Positions 51,389 to 60,792 of a DNA stretch of 64,000 nucleotides are shown here, piece by piece. The position numbers and the translations under genes were made by a program. Origin of the DNA: Gammaproteobacteria bacterium (GTDB lineage Bacteria; Pseudomonadota; Gammaproteobacteria; Arenicellales; UBA868); the NCBI GenBank assembly GCA_022450155.1, contig JAKUQR010000016.1:1-64000 (forward strand), read 5' to 3'. Under the pieces are notes generated by a model. The model saw only the letters and a list, made by a program, of their open reading frames with translations, had not been told where the DNA came from and did not search any database. The number at the start of each line of letters is the position of its first letter. Position 1 is the stretch's first letter.

Positions 51389-52642
51389 ATGAAAAATAAG
51401 TACTCGATTTTCAGCCTGGTACGAAACGCATTCAGTTATCATCAGAACTGGCCCGAGGCTTGGCGGAGTCCGGATCCTAGACCTGCTTACGATGTGATCA
51501 TAGTGGGTGGAGGTGGGCACGGCCTTGCGACTGCTTACTACCTGGCAAAAGAACATTCGATTGCCAGAATCGCGGTACTCGAAAAGGGCTGGATCGGTGG
51601 TGGAAATACCGGTCGCAACACCACAATAGTTCGTTCCAATTATTTGTGGGACGAGGCTGCCTGTCTTTATGAAAAATCACTGAAGCTGTGGGAGGGACTC
51701 AGTCAGGAACTGAACTACAACGTCATGTTCAGTCAGCGCGGAGTGATGAACCTCGGTCATTCGCTTCAGGATTTGCGGGACATTGTTCGACGTTCCAGCG
51801 CCAATCTGCTAAACGGAATCGACAGCGAAGTGCTGACCCCCGCCCAGATCAAGCAGATCGAACCGACTATTAATATTTCGCAACAGACACGTTACCCAAT
51901 TCTTGGCGCGTCGTTCCAGCCCCGCGGAGGTGTTGCCCGTCATGACGCGGTCGCCTGGGGCTTTGCGCGGGGTGCGGACCGATATGGGGTCGATATCATT
52001 CAGAACTGCGAGGTGACTGGTATCCGTCAGAAAAATGGATCGGTGACAGGCGTTGAAACAACTCGCGGTTTCATTGCAGGATCCAAGGTCGGTATTGTTG
52101 CAGCCGGTCATTCGAGTGTGCTGGCAGACTATGCTGGTCTGCGGATGCCTATCGAGAGTCACCCTCTACAGGCACTGGTTTCGGAGCCTTTAAAGCCTGT
52201 GCTCAATACGGTGATTATGTCGAATGCTGTCCACGGCTACATCAGCCAGTCCGATAAAGGCGAACTCGTGGTTGGTGCCGGCATAGATCCTTATATCGGG
52301 TATGGCCAAAGGGGCAGCTATTCGGTTATCGAAGGAAATATCGCTGCAATTGTCGAGCTCTTTCCGAATTTCAGCAGAGTCAAAATGCTTCGGCAGTGGG
52401 GTGGAATTGTTGATGTCTGCCCAGATGCCTGCCCCATTATTTCACTGACACCCGTAAAAGGTTTGTATTTTAACTGTGGCTGGGGTACGGGAGGATTCAA
52501 GGCAACACCGGGTTCGGGCTGGGTGTTTGCTTACACAATCGCACGCAACACGCCGCATGAATTGAATGCAGCATTCGATCTCAACCGATTTTACACGGGC
52601 GCTTTGATCGATGAACACGGGGCTGCCGGTGTTGCGCACTGA
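51389..52642 (+). CDS. soxB: Heterotetrameric sarcosine oxidase, beta subunit
   Basis: FAD-containing oxidative subunit, 417 residues. The start [20 protein letters not shown] is a family hallmark, followed by the FAD motif [22 protein letters not shown], the covalent-FMN/FAD region [18 protein letters not shown] with a His expected nearby in the family, and a [19 protein letters not shown]-terminus. It demethylates sarcosine to glycine, passing the methyl carbon to folate with the alpha subunit. It is followed by soxD (23 bp), soxA (4-bp overlap) and soxG. Confidence 0.96.
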   Translation: MKNKYSIFSLVRNAFSYHQNWPEAWRSPDPRPAYDVIIVGGGGHGLATAYYLAKEHSIARIAVLEKGWIGGGNTGRNTTIVRSNYLWDEAACLYEKSLKLWEGLSQELNYNVMFSQRGVMNLGHSLQDLRDIVRRSSANLLNGIDSEVLTPAQIKQIEPTINISQQTRYPILGASFQPRGGVARHDAVAWGFARGADRYGVDIIQNCEVTGIRQKNGSVTGVETTRGFIAGSKVGIVAAGHSSVLADYAGLRMPIESHPLQALVSEPLKPVLNTVIMSNAVHGYISQSDKGELVVGAGIDPYIGYGQRGSYSVIEGNIAAIVELFPNFSRVKMLRQWGGIVDVCPDACPIISLTPVKGLYFNCGWGTGGFKATPGSGWVFAYTIARNTPHELNAAFDLNRFYTGALIDEHGAAGVAH

Positions 52643-52665
52643 TCTTGGTTTACAGGAGGGGCTGA

Positions 52666-52950
52666 ATGCTGAGGATTGACTGTCCCTGGTGTGGGCCACG
52701 TGACCAGACGGAGTTCAGTTACGGGGGTGAAGCCCACATTGTAAGACCGGCGCAGCCTGAAACGCTTTCCGATGAAGCCTGGGGCGACTATCTGTTCAAT
52801 CGCAAAAACACAAAGGGCAGATTTCTCGAACAGTGGTGCCACACAGCGGGTTGCCGCCGCTGGTTCAATGCCGTCAGAGACAGCCAGTCCTATCAAATCG
52901 AGGCGGTATACAGGATCGGTGAGCAGCCGCCAGAGGGTATAGTCAAGTGA
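52666..52950 (+). CDS. soxD: Sarcosine oxidase, delta subunit
   Basis: A 94-residue zinc-binding small subunit. The four zinc ligands are C6 and C9 (CPWC) and H59 and C63 (CHTAGC), matching the positions in the characterised enzyme. FLEQWCHTAGCRRWFNAVRDS is conserved. A strong AGGAGG site precedes ATG. The stop overlaps the soxA GTG start by 4 bp (GTGA). Confidence 0.96.
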   Translation: MLRIDCPWCGPRDQTEFSYGGEAHIVRPAQPETLSDEAWGDYLFNRKNTKGRFLEQWCHTAGCRRWFNAVRDSQSYQIEAVYRIGEQPPEGIVK

Positions 52951-55900
52951 AGGCCCAGCGTCTTCCATCTGGTGGCCGAATCAACCGCGGCCGACCCATA
53001 GAGTTTTCATTTAATGACCGTAATTACCAGGGCTTTGAAGGCGATACCCTGGCATCGGGATTATTGGCCAACGGGTTGCGGCTCTTTGGCCGCAGTTTCA
53101 AGTACCATCGTCCGCGAGGTGTATTCGGAAGTGGATCCGAAGAGCCGAATGCGATTGTCCAGCTGGGGGAGGGCGCGTCGACAGTACCAAATCTAAAGGC
53201 GACACAGGTTGAATTGTTTGATGGGTTATCAGCATCGACTGTTGTCGGCTGGCCGAGTCTTCAATTTGACCTGTACGCGATCAACAATCGAATTGGCCGC
53301 TTATTGCCAGCGGGGTTTTACTACAAAACGTTTATGCGCCCTCGTTTCCTGTGGGGCTGGTATGAGGGTCACATACGGCGCGCAGCTGGACTGGGCCATG
53401 CACCCACTGGGCCTGACAACGACCGATATGACAAGCGAAACGCACATTGCGATGTATTGGTTGTCGGTGCCGGACCCGCCGGGCTGATGGCTGCGCTGGT
53501 TGCGGGTCGCTCAGGTGCCCGAGTCATTGTTGCAGATGAACAAGCTGAAATGGGTGGTGACCTGCTCTCTAGTACACAGTATGTGTCGGGCATCGCCGCA
53601 TGGGCGTTTCTGGAAGGTTTACTGAAGGAATTGTCTTCGATGGACAACGTGTTACTGCTGCCCCGAAGCACCGTCTCAGGTTATTACGACCATAATTTTC
53701 TGGTGATTAACCAACGGCGTACCGACCACCGGGGTAGCATGGGCAACACTGTTGCCAGAGAACGCAACTGGCGGGTTCGAGCTCGCCAGGTCGTACTGGC
53801 CACCGGGGCCATAGAACGGGGCCTGGTGTTCGCTGACAATGACCGCCCGGGTGTCATGCTGTCTTCAGCGGTTCGAACGTACATCAATCGTTACGCTGTT
53901 CGACTTGCCAGTACTGGGGCTGTTTTTACGAACAACGACTCAGCCTATCAAACCGCTGTCGACATGCACGATGCTGGTATGGAGGTAAAAGGCCTCATAG
54001 ACATTCGGCACAAACCACCCGAGGAGCGGCTTTCGCAAATGGACGCGCTGGGTATTCCGGTCTACGCGGGGCATGGTGTCGGCGGCACGAAAAGCAGTCG
54101 ACGGGGTTTGAGGGCTGTGGAATTATGCCGGCTATCGCCCGACGGTCGGGACGTACTGGCCCAAAAGGGTTTGCTGGACTGCCAACTGCTCGCGATTTCC
54201 GGGGGTTGGAATCCGGCGATTCACCTTCACTGTCAGTCTGGTGGTCAGCCCAGATACGATGACAGTCGAGCCTGCTTCCTACCTGGTGATTCTGTGCAGT
54301 CCGAACGGTCTGCTGGGTCAGCCCGAGGCAGTTTTCAACTGGATAACTGCCTGAGAGACGGAATTGATGCCGCGAAAAATGCACTGCGAGAGACGGGTCA
54401 AGTGCCCGTGAACATAGATTATCCTTTTGTCTCAGGGGGAGTTGGTTCAGGTATAGAACCGATGTGGAACGTCCCTGATGGTGTTTTGCCGGGCCGTGGC
54501 GGCAGGAAATTTGTGGATTACCAGAATGACACAACAGTTGCGGACATCGTACTCGCAGCACGAGAGGGGTACCGCTCTATAGAGCATGTTAAGCGATATA
54601 CCGCTCTGGGCTTTGGTACTGATCAGGGTAAGACCGGAAATATAAATGGCTTGGCAATACTTGCCGAACACTTGGGGCAGTCTATCCCGGCCACCGGTAC
54701 CACTACGTTCAGACCCAACTACACTCCGGTGACCTTCGGTGCTATCGCAGGTCGAGAATTGGGGGCTGTACATTTCGATCCTGTCAGAAAAACCCCTATG
54801 CATCATTGGCATGTGGCTCGCGGTGCAGTTTTTGAGAACGTTGGGCAGTGGAAGCGGCCGTGGTATTACCCTGAACCCGGCGAAACTATAGAGAGTGCCG
54901 TAAGCCGGGAGTGCCTGGCTACACGAAAAGGTGTCGGTCTGTTGGATGCCTCTACACTTGGAAAGATAGAAATTCGCGGCAGCGATGCAGCTGAATTTCT
55001 TAATCGAATCTATACCAACGCCTGGTCGAAGCTCGAGATTAACCGATGTCGCTATGGGTTAATGCTCGGAGACGATGGCATGGTCATGGATGATGGCGTC
55101 AGTTCCAGGTTGAGTGAAAACCATTACTACATGACCACTACGACCGGCGGTGCGGCACATGTCCTGGCGTGGATGGAAAGATGGCACCAGACCGAATGGC
55201 CAGAGTTAAAGGTGTATTTCACCTCGGTCACTGACCGCTGGGCTGTCGCCAGTATAGCCGGACCCAATAGCCGGTTACTGTTGGGGCAGCTTTGTTCTGA
55301 TATTGATTTATCTGTGGACGCTTTCCCCTTTATGAGTCTGCGGGAAGGTACAGTGGCCGGTATCACTGCACGGGTATTCAGGATCAGTTTCAGCGGGGAA
55401 CTGGCTTATGAAATTAACGTGCCTGCGGACGACGGTGTTGCTCTGTGGGAATCATTGATGGAGGCTGGCGGCGAGTTTGATATTACACCCTATGGCACGG
55501 AAACCATGCATGTCCTGCGGGCTGAGAAGGGATATGTCATCGTTGGGCAGGATACTGACGGCTCTGTGACACCGGCTGACCTTGGTATGGATTGGATAGT
55601 TTCAAAAACCAAAGACTTCATCGGTAAGCGGTCACTTGTTCGTTCAGACATGTTGCGCGAGAACCGAAAACAATTCGTGGGACTCGTTACCGATCAGCCG
55701 GCGACGGTACTACCTGAAGGCACGCAGCTGGTTAACGAACCATCAACGGAATATCCGGTGCCAATGACGGGTCATGTAACGTCGAGTTACTACAGTCCTG
55801 TCTTAGGTCATTCGATTGCCTTGGCACTGGTTAAAGGTGGGCGCAGTCGGCTGGGCGGCTCCGTTTATGCCCCGACACTGGACGGTCAGCTCATCAAGGC

Positions 55901-55955
55901 GACTATTACAAACTCGGTGTTTTATGACCCGGAAAACAAGCTGCATAAAACCTAA
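52947..55955 (+). CDS. soxA: Sarcosine oxidase, alpha subunit
   Basis: The largest subunit, 1002 residues from GTG 52947. It contains an N-terminal ferredoxin-like domain (about residues 15-100, GDTLASGLLANGLRLFGRSFKYHRPRGVFG), a dinucleotide-binding domain (VLVVGAGPAGLMAALVAGRSGARV near 170), and a C-terminal aminomethyltransferase (GcvT-like) domain that binds tetrahydrofolate (about residues 620-1000, with LRAEKGYVIVGQDTDGSVTPADLGMDWIVSK). It binds NAD and folate and cooperates with the beta subunit. The domain layout is complete, with no truncation. Confidence 0.96.
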   Translation: MKAQRLPSGGRINRGRPIEFSFNDRNYQGFEGDTLASGLLANGLRLFGRSFKYHRPRGVFGSGSEEPNAIVQLGEGASTVPNLKATQVELFDGLSASTVVGWPSLQFDLYAINNRIGRLLPAGFYYKTFMRPRFLWGWYEGHIRRAAGLGHAPTGPDNDRYDKRNAHCDVLVVGAGPAGLMAALVAGRSGARVIVADEQAEMGGDLLSSTQYVSGIAAWAFLEGLLKELSSMDNVLLLPRSTVSGYYDHNFLVINQRRTDHRGSMGNTVARERNWRVRARQVVLATGAIERGLVFADNDRPGVMLSSAVRTYINRYAVRLASTGAVFTNNDSAYQTAVDMHDAGMEVKGLIDIRHKPPEERLSQMDALGIPVYAGHGVGGTKSSRRGLRAVELCRLSPDGRDVLAQKGLLDCQLLAISGGWNPAIHLHCQSGGQPRYDDSRACFLPGDSVQSERSAGSARGSFQLDNCLRDGIDAAKNALRETGQVPVNIDYPFVSGGVGSGIEPMWNVPDGVLPGRGGRKFVDYQNDTTVADIVLAAREGYRSIEHVKRYTALGFGTDQGKTGNINGLAILAEHLGQSIPATGTTTFRPNYTPVTFGAIAGRELGAVHFDPVRKTPMHHWHVARGAVFENVGQWKRPWYYPEPGETIESAVSRECLATRKGVGLLDASTLGKIEIRGSDAAEFLNRIYTNAWSKLEINRCRYGLMLGDDGMVMDDGVSSRLSENHYYMTTTTGGAAHVLAWMERWHQTEWPELKVYFTSVTDRWAVASIAGPNSRLLLGQLCSDIDLSVDAFPFMSLREGTVAGITARVFRISFSGELAYEINVPADDGVALWESLMEAGGEFDITPYGTETMHVLRAEKGYVIVGQDTDGSVTPADLGMDWIVSKTKDFIGKRSLVRSDMLRENRKQFVGLVTDQPATVLPEGTQLVNEPSTEYPVPMTGHVTSSYYSPVLGHSIALALVKGGRSRLGGSVYAPTLDGQLIKATITNSVFYDPENKLHKT

Positions 55956-56072
55956 GCCGGCCGGAACAGGCTATCCGTGGCGCGGATCATTTCTGCGACT
56001 GCTATGAAACTACTTAATTGAAGACGCCCGGAGACTGGCTGAATGAACAGAGAACCAGATAAATGAGTTTTA

Positions 56073-56735
56073 ATGGCCGAGTGTTGGCAGACCATGACTA
56101 TACCCGGTAGTAAGTATTCCCCTTTTGAGGAGATCGATTGGAAGACATCTTTTCAGGGTGTTACCGGCGACTATGGTGTCTGGTTCAGCGAAATCAACGT
56201 GACTCAATTTGTCAATCTGCGTGGTGACAGCACTCATCCTCGGTTTTTCGACGGAGTCCAGCGAGTGACCGGAATTGAGCCGCCGGTTAGCCCAAACACT
56301 GTTGTCAGATCAGGAGGCCTGTGTTGTCACTGGCTGAGTCCAGATGAGTGGCTGATGACAGTTGAGAACCCCCAAGTCTCAATAACACAAGATCTTGAGG
56401 ACACCCTGTCCGGGTTGCACGTGGCGGTAACCGATCTGACCGGTGGCCAGTCGCTGCTGCGTATAGGTGGCGTTCAGTCCCGGGATGTACTGTCGGCTGC
56501 GTGTACGCTGAACCTGCATCCCGACGTGTTTGCGCAGGGGAGTTGTGCTCAGACCATTTTGGCGCATGCGAATGTTCTGATTACGCCCGTCTCGCAGTGT
56601 TCAGGCGACTTTGTTTTCGATGTGGTGGTCCGGCGCAGCTACGCCGATCACCTGATTCGCTGGCTGATGGACGCGGCATATGAGAGTGGTTTTGAGTTCA
56701 GGTCGGATGATGACTCAGGGCCGGGACGTTCATGA
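56073..56735 (+). CDS. soxG: Sarcosine oxidase, gamma subunit
   Basis: A 220-residue GcvT-fold-related subunit. SPFEEIDWKTSFQGVTGDYGV, the ARFFDGVQRVTG-like segment, PNTVVRSGGLCCHWLSPDEWLMT and VTDLTGGQSLLRIGG...RDVLSAACTLNLHPDVF are conserved in SoxG. Start is ATG 56073; ATG 56094 is an alternative. There is a 117-bp gap after soxA, unusual in this operon. The stop overlaps the next SDR gene by 4 bp (ATGA). Confidence 0.93.
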   Translation: MAECWQTMTIPGSKYSPFEEIDWKTSFQGVTGDYGVWFSEINVTQFVNLRGDSTHPRFFDGVQRVTGIEPPVSPNTVVRSGGLCCHWLSPDEWLMTVENPQVSITQDLEDTLSGLHVAVTDLTGGQSLLRIGGVQSRDVLSAACTLNLHPDVFAQGSCAQTILAHANVLITPVSQCSGDFVFDVVVRRSYADHLIRWLMDAAYESGFEFRSDDDSGPGRS

Positions 56736-57514
56736 CTCAGCTGACCGGGTTGAATAACAAGCGTGTGCTCGTAACTGCCGCCGCGAGTGGCATAGGCTTG
56801 TCTATTGCTGAGTCATTTCTCGGGGCGGGCGCGAAGGTATTCGTATGTGACAACGACGCCGATGCGGTCGCCGGATTGGAACATCAGAAGACCGGTCTAT
56901 ATGCCCGTGTCACCGACGTGTCGCGGCCACGTGAGGTGGAAGATCTTTTCAGTGAGATCGAATCCAAACTCAGCGGCTTAGATATACTCGTGAATAATGC
57001 GGGTATCGGTGGGCCTGTAGGTTCGTTAGAGACAGCGCCGGAATCGGAATGGGTCAAAACCATCGAGGTCAATCTTCTGGGGGCTTACTATTGTTGCCGG
57101 CATGCAATACCGCTGCTCGAAGGGTCCAAAGGCGGTTCTATCGTTAATCTTTCGTCAAGTGCCGGTCTTTATGGGGTCCCGAATCGGACGCCCTATGTGT
57201 CTTCCAAGTGGGGATTGATCGGCCTGACAAAATCATTGGCTGCCGAACTCGGGCAGAGAAGCATCCGGGTTAATGCGATCTGTCCAGGTTCAGTCGAAGG
57301 TAAAAGAATTGACCGTATTATTGCGGCTGAAGCGAGTTTACGAGGTGTCGATCAAAACACCGTAAAAGGAGAGTTTGTCGATACCAATTCGATGAAGGTA
57401 TTTATTGATAAAGAAGACGTAGCAGCGTTGGTCTTGTTTTTGTGTTCTAAACAGGGACGCTATATCTCGGGACAGGCAATAGGCGTTGACGGCAATACGG
57501 AAGTGAAGTGGTAG
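56732..57514 (+). CDS. SDR family oxidoreductase co-transcribed with sarcosine oxidase
   Basis: A 260-residue short-chain dehydrogenase. The NAD-binding TAAASGIG is near residue 16, NNAGIGGPVG near 90, and the catalytic Ser and Tyr-x-x-x-Lys are in NLSSSAGLYGVPNRTPYVSSKWG. The C-terminal GRYISGQAIGVDGNTEVKW is typical of sugar or hydroxyacid SDRs. Its start overlaps the soxG stop (ATGA), so it is part of the sox operon, which is not the usual arrangement. Substrate is unknown; a role in supplying or removing an aldehyde or hydroxyacid from N-methyl compounds is conceivable. The GTAAGCCG-loop hairpin 57523-57540 ends its transcript region. Confidence 0.85.
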   Translation: MTQLTGLNNKRVLVTAAASGIGLSIAESFLGAGAKVFVCDNDADAVAGLEHQKTGLYARVTDVSRPREVEDLFSEIESKLSGLDILVNNAGIGGPVGSLETAPESEWVKTIEVNLLGAYYCCRHAIPLLEGSKGGSIVNLSSSAGLYGVPNRTPYVSSKWGLIGLTKSLAAELGQRSIRVNAICPGSVEGKRIDRIIAAEASLRGVDQNTVKGEFVDTNSMKVFIDKEDVAALVLFLCSKQGRYISGQAIGVDGNTEVKW

Positions 57515-57592
57515 ATAGACTTCCCCAGTAAGCCGTGGGGCAGTGCTAAAATGTTGGTGTTAAAACACTAAATCTGTCAGGGGAATCGAAAC

Positions 57593-59293
57593 ATGCGTGA
57601 GTATCTTCACATTGACCTGAATAGTCGGACAGTAGATCGGAATGAGCTACACGGTGAAGCCATTGCCCGGAGTGGCCGCTATTTGATAGCAAAGACATTG
57701 GTCGAATGTGGGGCTGCTGGGGTGGATCCGTTGTCGCCTGAAAATCCTCTGATTTTCTCTGCTGGGCCCTTCGCTGGCACCAACTTCTCCAACGCGAACC
57801 GTCTGAGTATAGGCTGCAAGAGTCCTTTGACCGGGGGTATCAAGGAAGCGAATGCCGGCGGTACCTTTGGATTCGCGTTAGGCCAGCTCGGTATGGCCGG
57901 TTTTACCCTGCACGGTGTGTCGGATGATTGGATAGTGATCCATATTTCGAAAGAGGGTGAAATAACGTATGACCCGGCCGAACCTTATATGGGTCTGGGC
58001 AACTTTGAAGCCGCTGCTCGACTGCACGAGCGGTACGGCAAGAAGGTCAGTATAGGCTTGTGTGGTCCAGTCGGTGAGTACGGTGGACTACTGGCAGGAA
58101 TCTCCTTCAGTGATACTGACCTGCGTCCTTCTCGACTCGCAGCTAGAGGCGGGGTCGGCGCTGTCATGGCGAGTAAGCGCGTTAAAGCGGTGGTCGCGGA
58201 TCTAAATCGTATGCCCAAACTGCATGACCGAAAGAAAGTGATGGGGGCTGTGAAGGCCTATAACGCCAAGCTTGACAAGGATGAAATCGCTCAAAACATG
58301 GCGACTTATGGAACCGCATTGATGGCCGACGTCCAGAATTATCTAGGCGGTCTGCCTGTGCGTAACTTTAGTGAGGGCCGAATTGTTGAAGATGATGAGA
58401 CCATGGCCATGGGCGGACAGCATATCCGGGAGCTGCAACTGGAACGAGGCGGTCAGACCGCCCATGCCTGTATGCCCGGCTGCACCATCGAGTGCAGCAA
58501 TGTTTATGTCGATAAAGACGGTAACGAACTGACGTCTCCTGTGGAATATGAAACACTGGGTTTGTTGGGCACCAACTGCGGCTTGAAAGACCCGGATGAC
58601 CTGGCCCGTCTCAATTTCATCGCGAATGATCTTGGGATAGACACGATAGAAACCGGTGCAATGATCGCGGTACTGATGGACGCTGGCCTGGGTAAATTTG
58701 GCGACGTTGGGTTTATGGAAGAAGTACTCGAAGAGATCAGGATAGGTTCTGAGAACGGACGACTGTGGGCGCAAGGAACAGGACGTGTTGGGGCGCACTA
58801 CAAGGTCGAGAGAGTTCCCGTGATCAAGCAACAGGCGATCAGTGCCTATGACCCAAGGGTTGTCGAGGCGACTGGTATAACCATGATGGTAACTGCGCAG
58901 GGTGCCGACCATACAGCAGGCAATGTACCGAAGTTGGACTGCACCGATATGACCGTCGACGAAGTCGTCGCCGCCAGTTTGGAGTCTCAGTTGGTAATGG
59001 CCAGTTCCGATTCTTTGGGGTTATGTATTTTTGGACGCGGGGTAACGGATACCAACGTCGCATTCGTAATCAACGCCATTAACGACGCGCATGGTACGGA
59101 ATTGACAGAAGAGTTTTACACTGAATTGGGCAGAGAAACTCTCGCTCTTGAGCATCAGTTTAATCGTGATGCCGGATTTACCGACGCCGATGACGAATTA
59201 CCGTCGTTTTTCTACACCGAACCTCTGTCTCCGACCGGAAAGGTGGCCCGTTTCCATGCGCCTGAGGTCAATCAGTCACTGGGCCACTCGTAA
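57593..59293 (+). CDS. Aldehyde ferredoxin oxidoreductase family (tungsten/molybdopterin) protein
   Basis: A 566-residue AOR-family enzyme. The start MREYLHIDLNSRTVDRNEL, the LIFSAGPFAGTNFSNANRLSIGCKSPLTGG block, the SIGLCGPVGEYGGLLAGISFSDTDL and GRGGVGAVMASKRVKAV-like segment, and the YETLGLLGTNCGLKDPDDLARLNF block are characteristic. The 4Fe-4S cysteines are C-x3-C-x3-C in HACMPGCTIECSN, rather than the classical C-x2-C-x3-C, plus the later Cys in DSLGLCIFGRG. The MPGC variant is, from memory, shared by a distinct AOR subgroup. A good AGGGGA site precedes ATG. Partner ferredoxin and tungstate genes are not in the window. Being in an otherwise aerobic gene set is notable. Confidence 0.88.
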   Translation: MREYLHIDLNSRTVDRNELHGEAIARSGRYLIAKTLVECGAAGVDPLSPENPLIFSAGPFAGTNFSNANRLSIGCKSPLTGGIKEANAGGTFGFALGQLGMAGFTLHGVSDDWIVIHISKEGEITYDPAEPYMGLGNFEAAARLHERYGKKVSIGLCGPVGEYGGLLAGISFSDTDLRPSRLAARGGVGAVMASKRVKAVVADLNRMPKLHDRKKVMGAVKAYNAKLDKDEIAQNMATYGTALMADVQNYLGGLPVRNFSEGRIVEDDETMAMGGQHIRELQLERGGQTAHACMPGCTIECSNVYVDKDGNELTSPVEYETLGLLGTNCGLKDPDDLARLNFIANDLGIDTIETGAMIAVLMDAGLGKFGDVGFMEEVLEEIRIGSENGRLWAQGTGRVGAHYKVERVPVIKQQAISAYDPRVVEATGITMMVTAQGADHTAGNVPKLDCTDMTVDEVVAASLESQLVMASSDSLGLCIFGRGVTDTNVAFVINAINDAHGTELTEEFYTELGRETLALEHQFNRDAGFTDADDELPSFFYTEPLSPTGKVARFHAPEVNQSLGHS

Positions 59294-59328
59294 AGAACGT
59301 AACGGGAAAAAACTTTTAGAATTCGTTT

Positions 59329-60687
59329 TCAGATACCTACGATGGGATGAATGCGGGAGCCATCGCTGAATCTTGAAAACTGAAACGGTGTCGGATCAAC
59401 GAGCGGCTCAGAGGCGGTGGCAACATCTGCAGCCAGTTGACCTGCGGCGGGACCAATGCCAAATCCATGTCCCGACAGCCCAGTCGCCAGAAAGAAACCC
59501 GGCAGGCTGTCGACAGGAGAAATGACAGGTACGGCGTCGGGTGTCGCATCAATCAGCCCCGCCCAACTCTCGACGACCTCAATATCTTGAAACGCTGGAA
59601 AAGCATGAGCGAGGTTTCGCTTGCTTTTGTCCAGTGTGCTTTGAATGGGTATCGGATCCAGGGTTCGGATCTGTTCGAAAGGGGACTGTTCATCGAGCGA
59701 CCACCTTTTTTTCTGCTGCCACTCGGTCTTAAAGCGGCTCGTCCAGGTGGGGCGTAGAATATTTCGGGCCATCCAGGCCAACGGCAGAAAGTCTTTCAGG
59801 AAACGAAAAGAATCTGGGACGATGTCAAAATTAGAAATGCTCCCATGGGAGACGGTATAACCTCCATCCAACCGTTTTCGAATTGCAAATCCCGCGCCGG
59901 TGACAGATCTTTCGGGCGCATTATTCAGCGGTGCAGTGCGAAACACAGACCCAATTGTCATCAGCAAAGGCAGACTTAGCCCAAGGTTCCGGCAAAACGT
60001 GCTGGACCAGGCACCGCCGGCCAGAATTACAGTACTGCATCGCAATGAGTCGTTTTCAGTGACGATTGCCGATATTCGCCCGCCGCTCGTTTCTATACCG
60101 CGCACAGCAGTTTGCGTGAAAAGTTTTGCCCCCAGTTGGCGCGCTGCCCGAGCCATAGCGGGTGCTGCAATGGTGGGTTCGGCTCGGCCGTCGGTCGGTG
60201 TATAAAGTCCACCAACCCACTGTTTGTTTGATCCCGGCAGCAGTTCATTGATTTCTTTGCTGGACACCATCCGGGATTCGACACCATGTGCGAGTCCGTG
60301 CTGTAGCCATGCTTCACGGTTTGCAACGTCTTTGGGCGTATTGGCCAGGTAAAGAATGCCGCATTGCCTGAATCCAACGTCACAACCGGTGCGTTGGTGC
60401 ATCTTGCGCCAGAGTGCAAGCGACTCAATGATCAGGGGCAGTTCGCGCGGGTCCCGGCCCTGTTGACGGCACCAACCCCAGTTTCGTGACGACTGTTCAC
60501 CTGCGATGTACCCTTTCTCGAACAAAACAACCGGTATTCCACGCTCCGCCAGTGTCAGGGCGGTTGATACGCCGATAATACCGCCGCCAATAATAGCCAC
60601 TTCGGTTGAATCCGGCAGTTGCTGGTCGGACGGTACTGGGTCCACATGAGGGGGCATGAGTGCTGTTAGATCGAATATGGCCGGCAC
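59329..60687 (-). CDS. FAD-dependent oxidoreductase (DAO family, DadA/opine-type)
   Basis: A flavoenzyme of about 442-452 residues. The FAD motif VAIIGGGIIGVSTALTLAERGIPVVLFEKG is near residue 30, followed by EQSSRNWGWCRQQGRDPRE, typical of a DAO subgroup found near opine and amino-acid genes. The ILAGGAWSS segment and the C-terminal FFLATGLSGHGFGIGPAAGQLAADV are also typical. It oxidises an amine or D-amino acid to an imino acid. GTG 60687 is the first start, but a 9-bp dyad overlaps this point, so ATG 60657 may be used. It is convergent with the AOR gene and upstream of an MFS carrier gene on the same strand. Confidence 0.88.
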   Translation of the reverse strand: MPAIFDLTALMPPHVDPVPSDQQLPDSTEVAIIGGGIIGVSTALTLAERGIPVVLFEKGYIAGEQSSRNWGWCRQQGRDPRELPLIIESLALWRKMHQRTGCDVGFRQCGILYLANTPKDVANREAWLQHGLAHGVESRMVSSKEINELLPGSNKQWVGGLYTPTDGRAEPTIAAPAMARAARQLGAKLFTQTAVRGIETSGGRISAIVTENDSLRCSTVILAGGAWSSTFCRNLGLSLPLLMTIGSVFRTAPLNNAPERSVTGAGFAIRKRLDGGYTVSHGSISNFDIVPDSFRFLKDFLPLAWMARNILRPTWTSRFKTEWQQKKRWSLDEQSPFEQIRTLDPIPIQSTLDKSKRNLAHAFPAFQDIEVVESWAGLIDATPDAVPVISPVDSLPGFFLATGLSGHGFGIGPAAGQLAADVATASEPLVDPTPFQFSRFSDGSRIHPIVGI

Positions 60688-60714
60688 AAATATTATGTCA
60701 CCATCTGCCGGCCA
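60678..60714. promoter_or_regulatory. 9-bp perfect inverted repeat at the start of the DAO-family gene
   Basis: TGGCCGGCA (60678-60686) and TGCCGGCCA (60706-60714) are exact inverted repeats separated by 19 bp. The first arm covers the GTG 60687 start of the flavoenzyme. This may be a regulator operator, or a transcript hairpin near the ribosome site. No -10/-35 pair was identified with confidence. Confidence 0.4.
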
Positions 60715-60792
60715 AAACGACGGCAGTCGTCAGAAAAGAAATCACTCTGCGGCTGTCTTTGACAGCAGACAAGAATCTTTCGTTCCCTGGGT

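Noticed and set aside
50103-56735. N-methylglutamate dehydrogenase or dimethylglycine oxidase instead of sarcosine oxidase
   Set aside because: The beta, delta, alpha, gamma order, the delta zinc ligands, and the neighbouring glyA match heterotetrameric sarcosine oxidase. N-methylglutamate dehydrogenase would come with its synthase genes, which are absent.
57593-59293. The AOR-family gene as a frameshifted or broken gene
   Set aside because: The full length, start, cluster cysteines and C-terminus are intact; the unusual C-x3-C-x3-C spacing fits a known subgroup better than a sequencing error.
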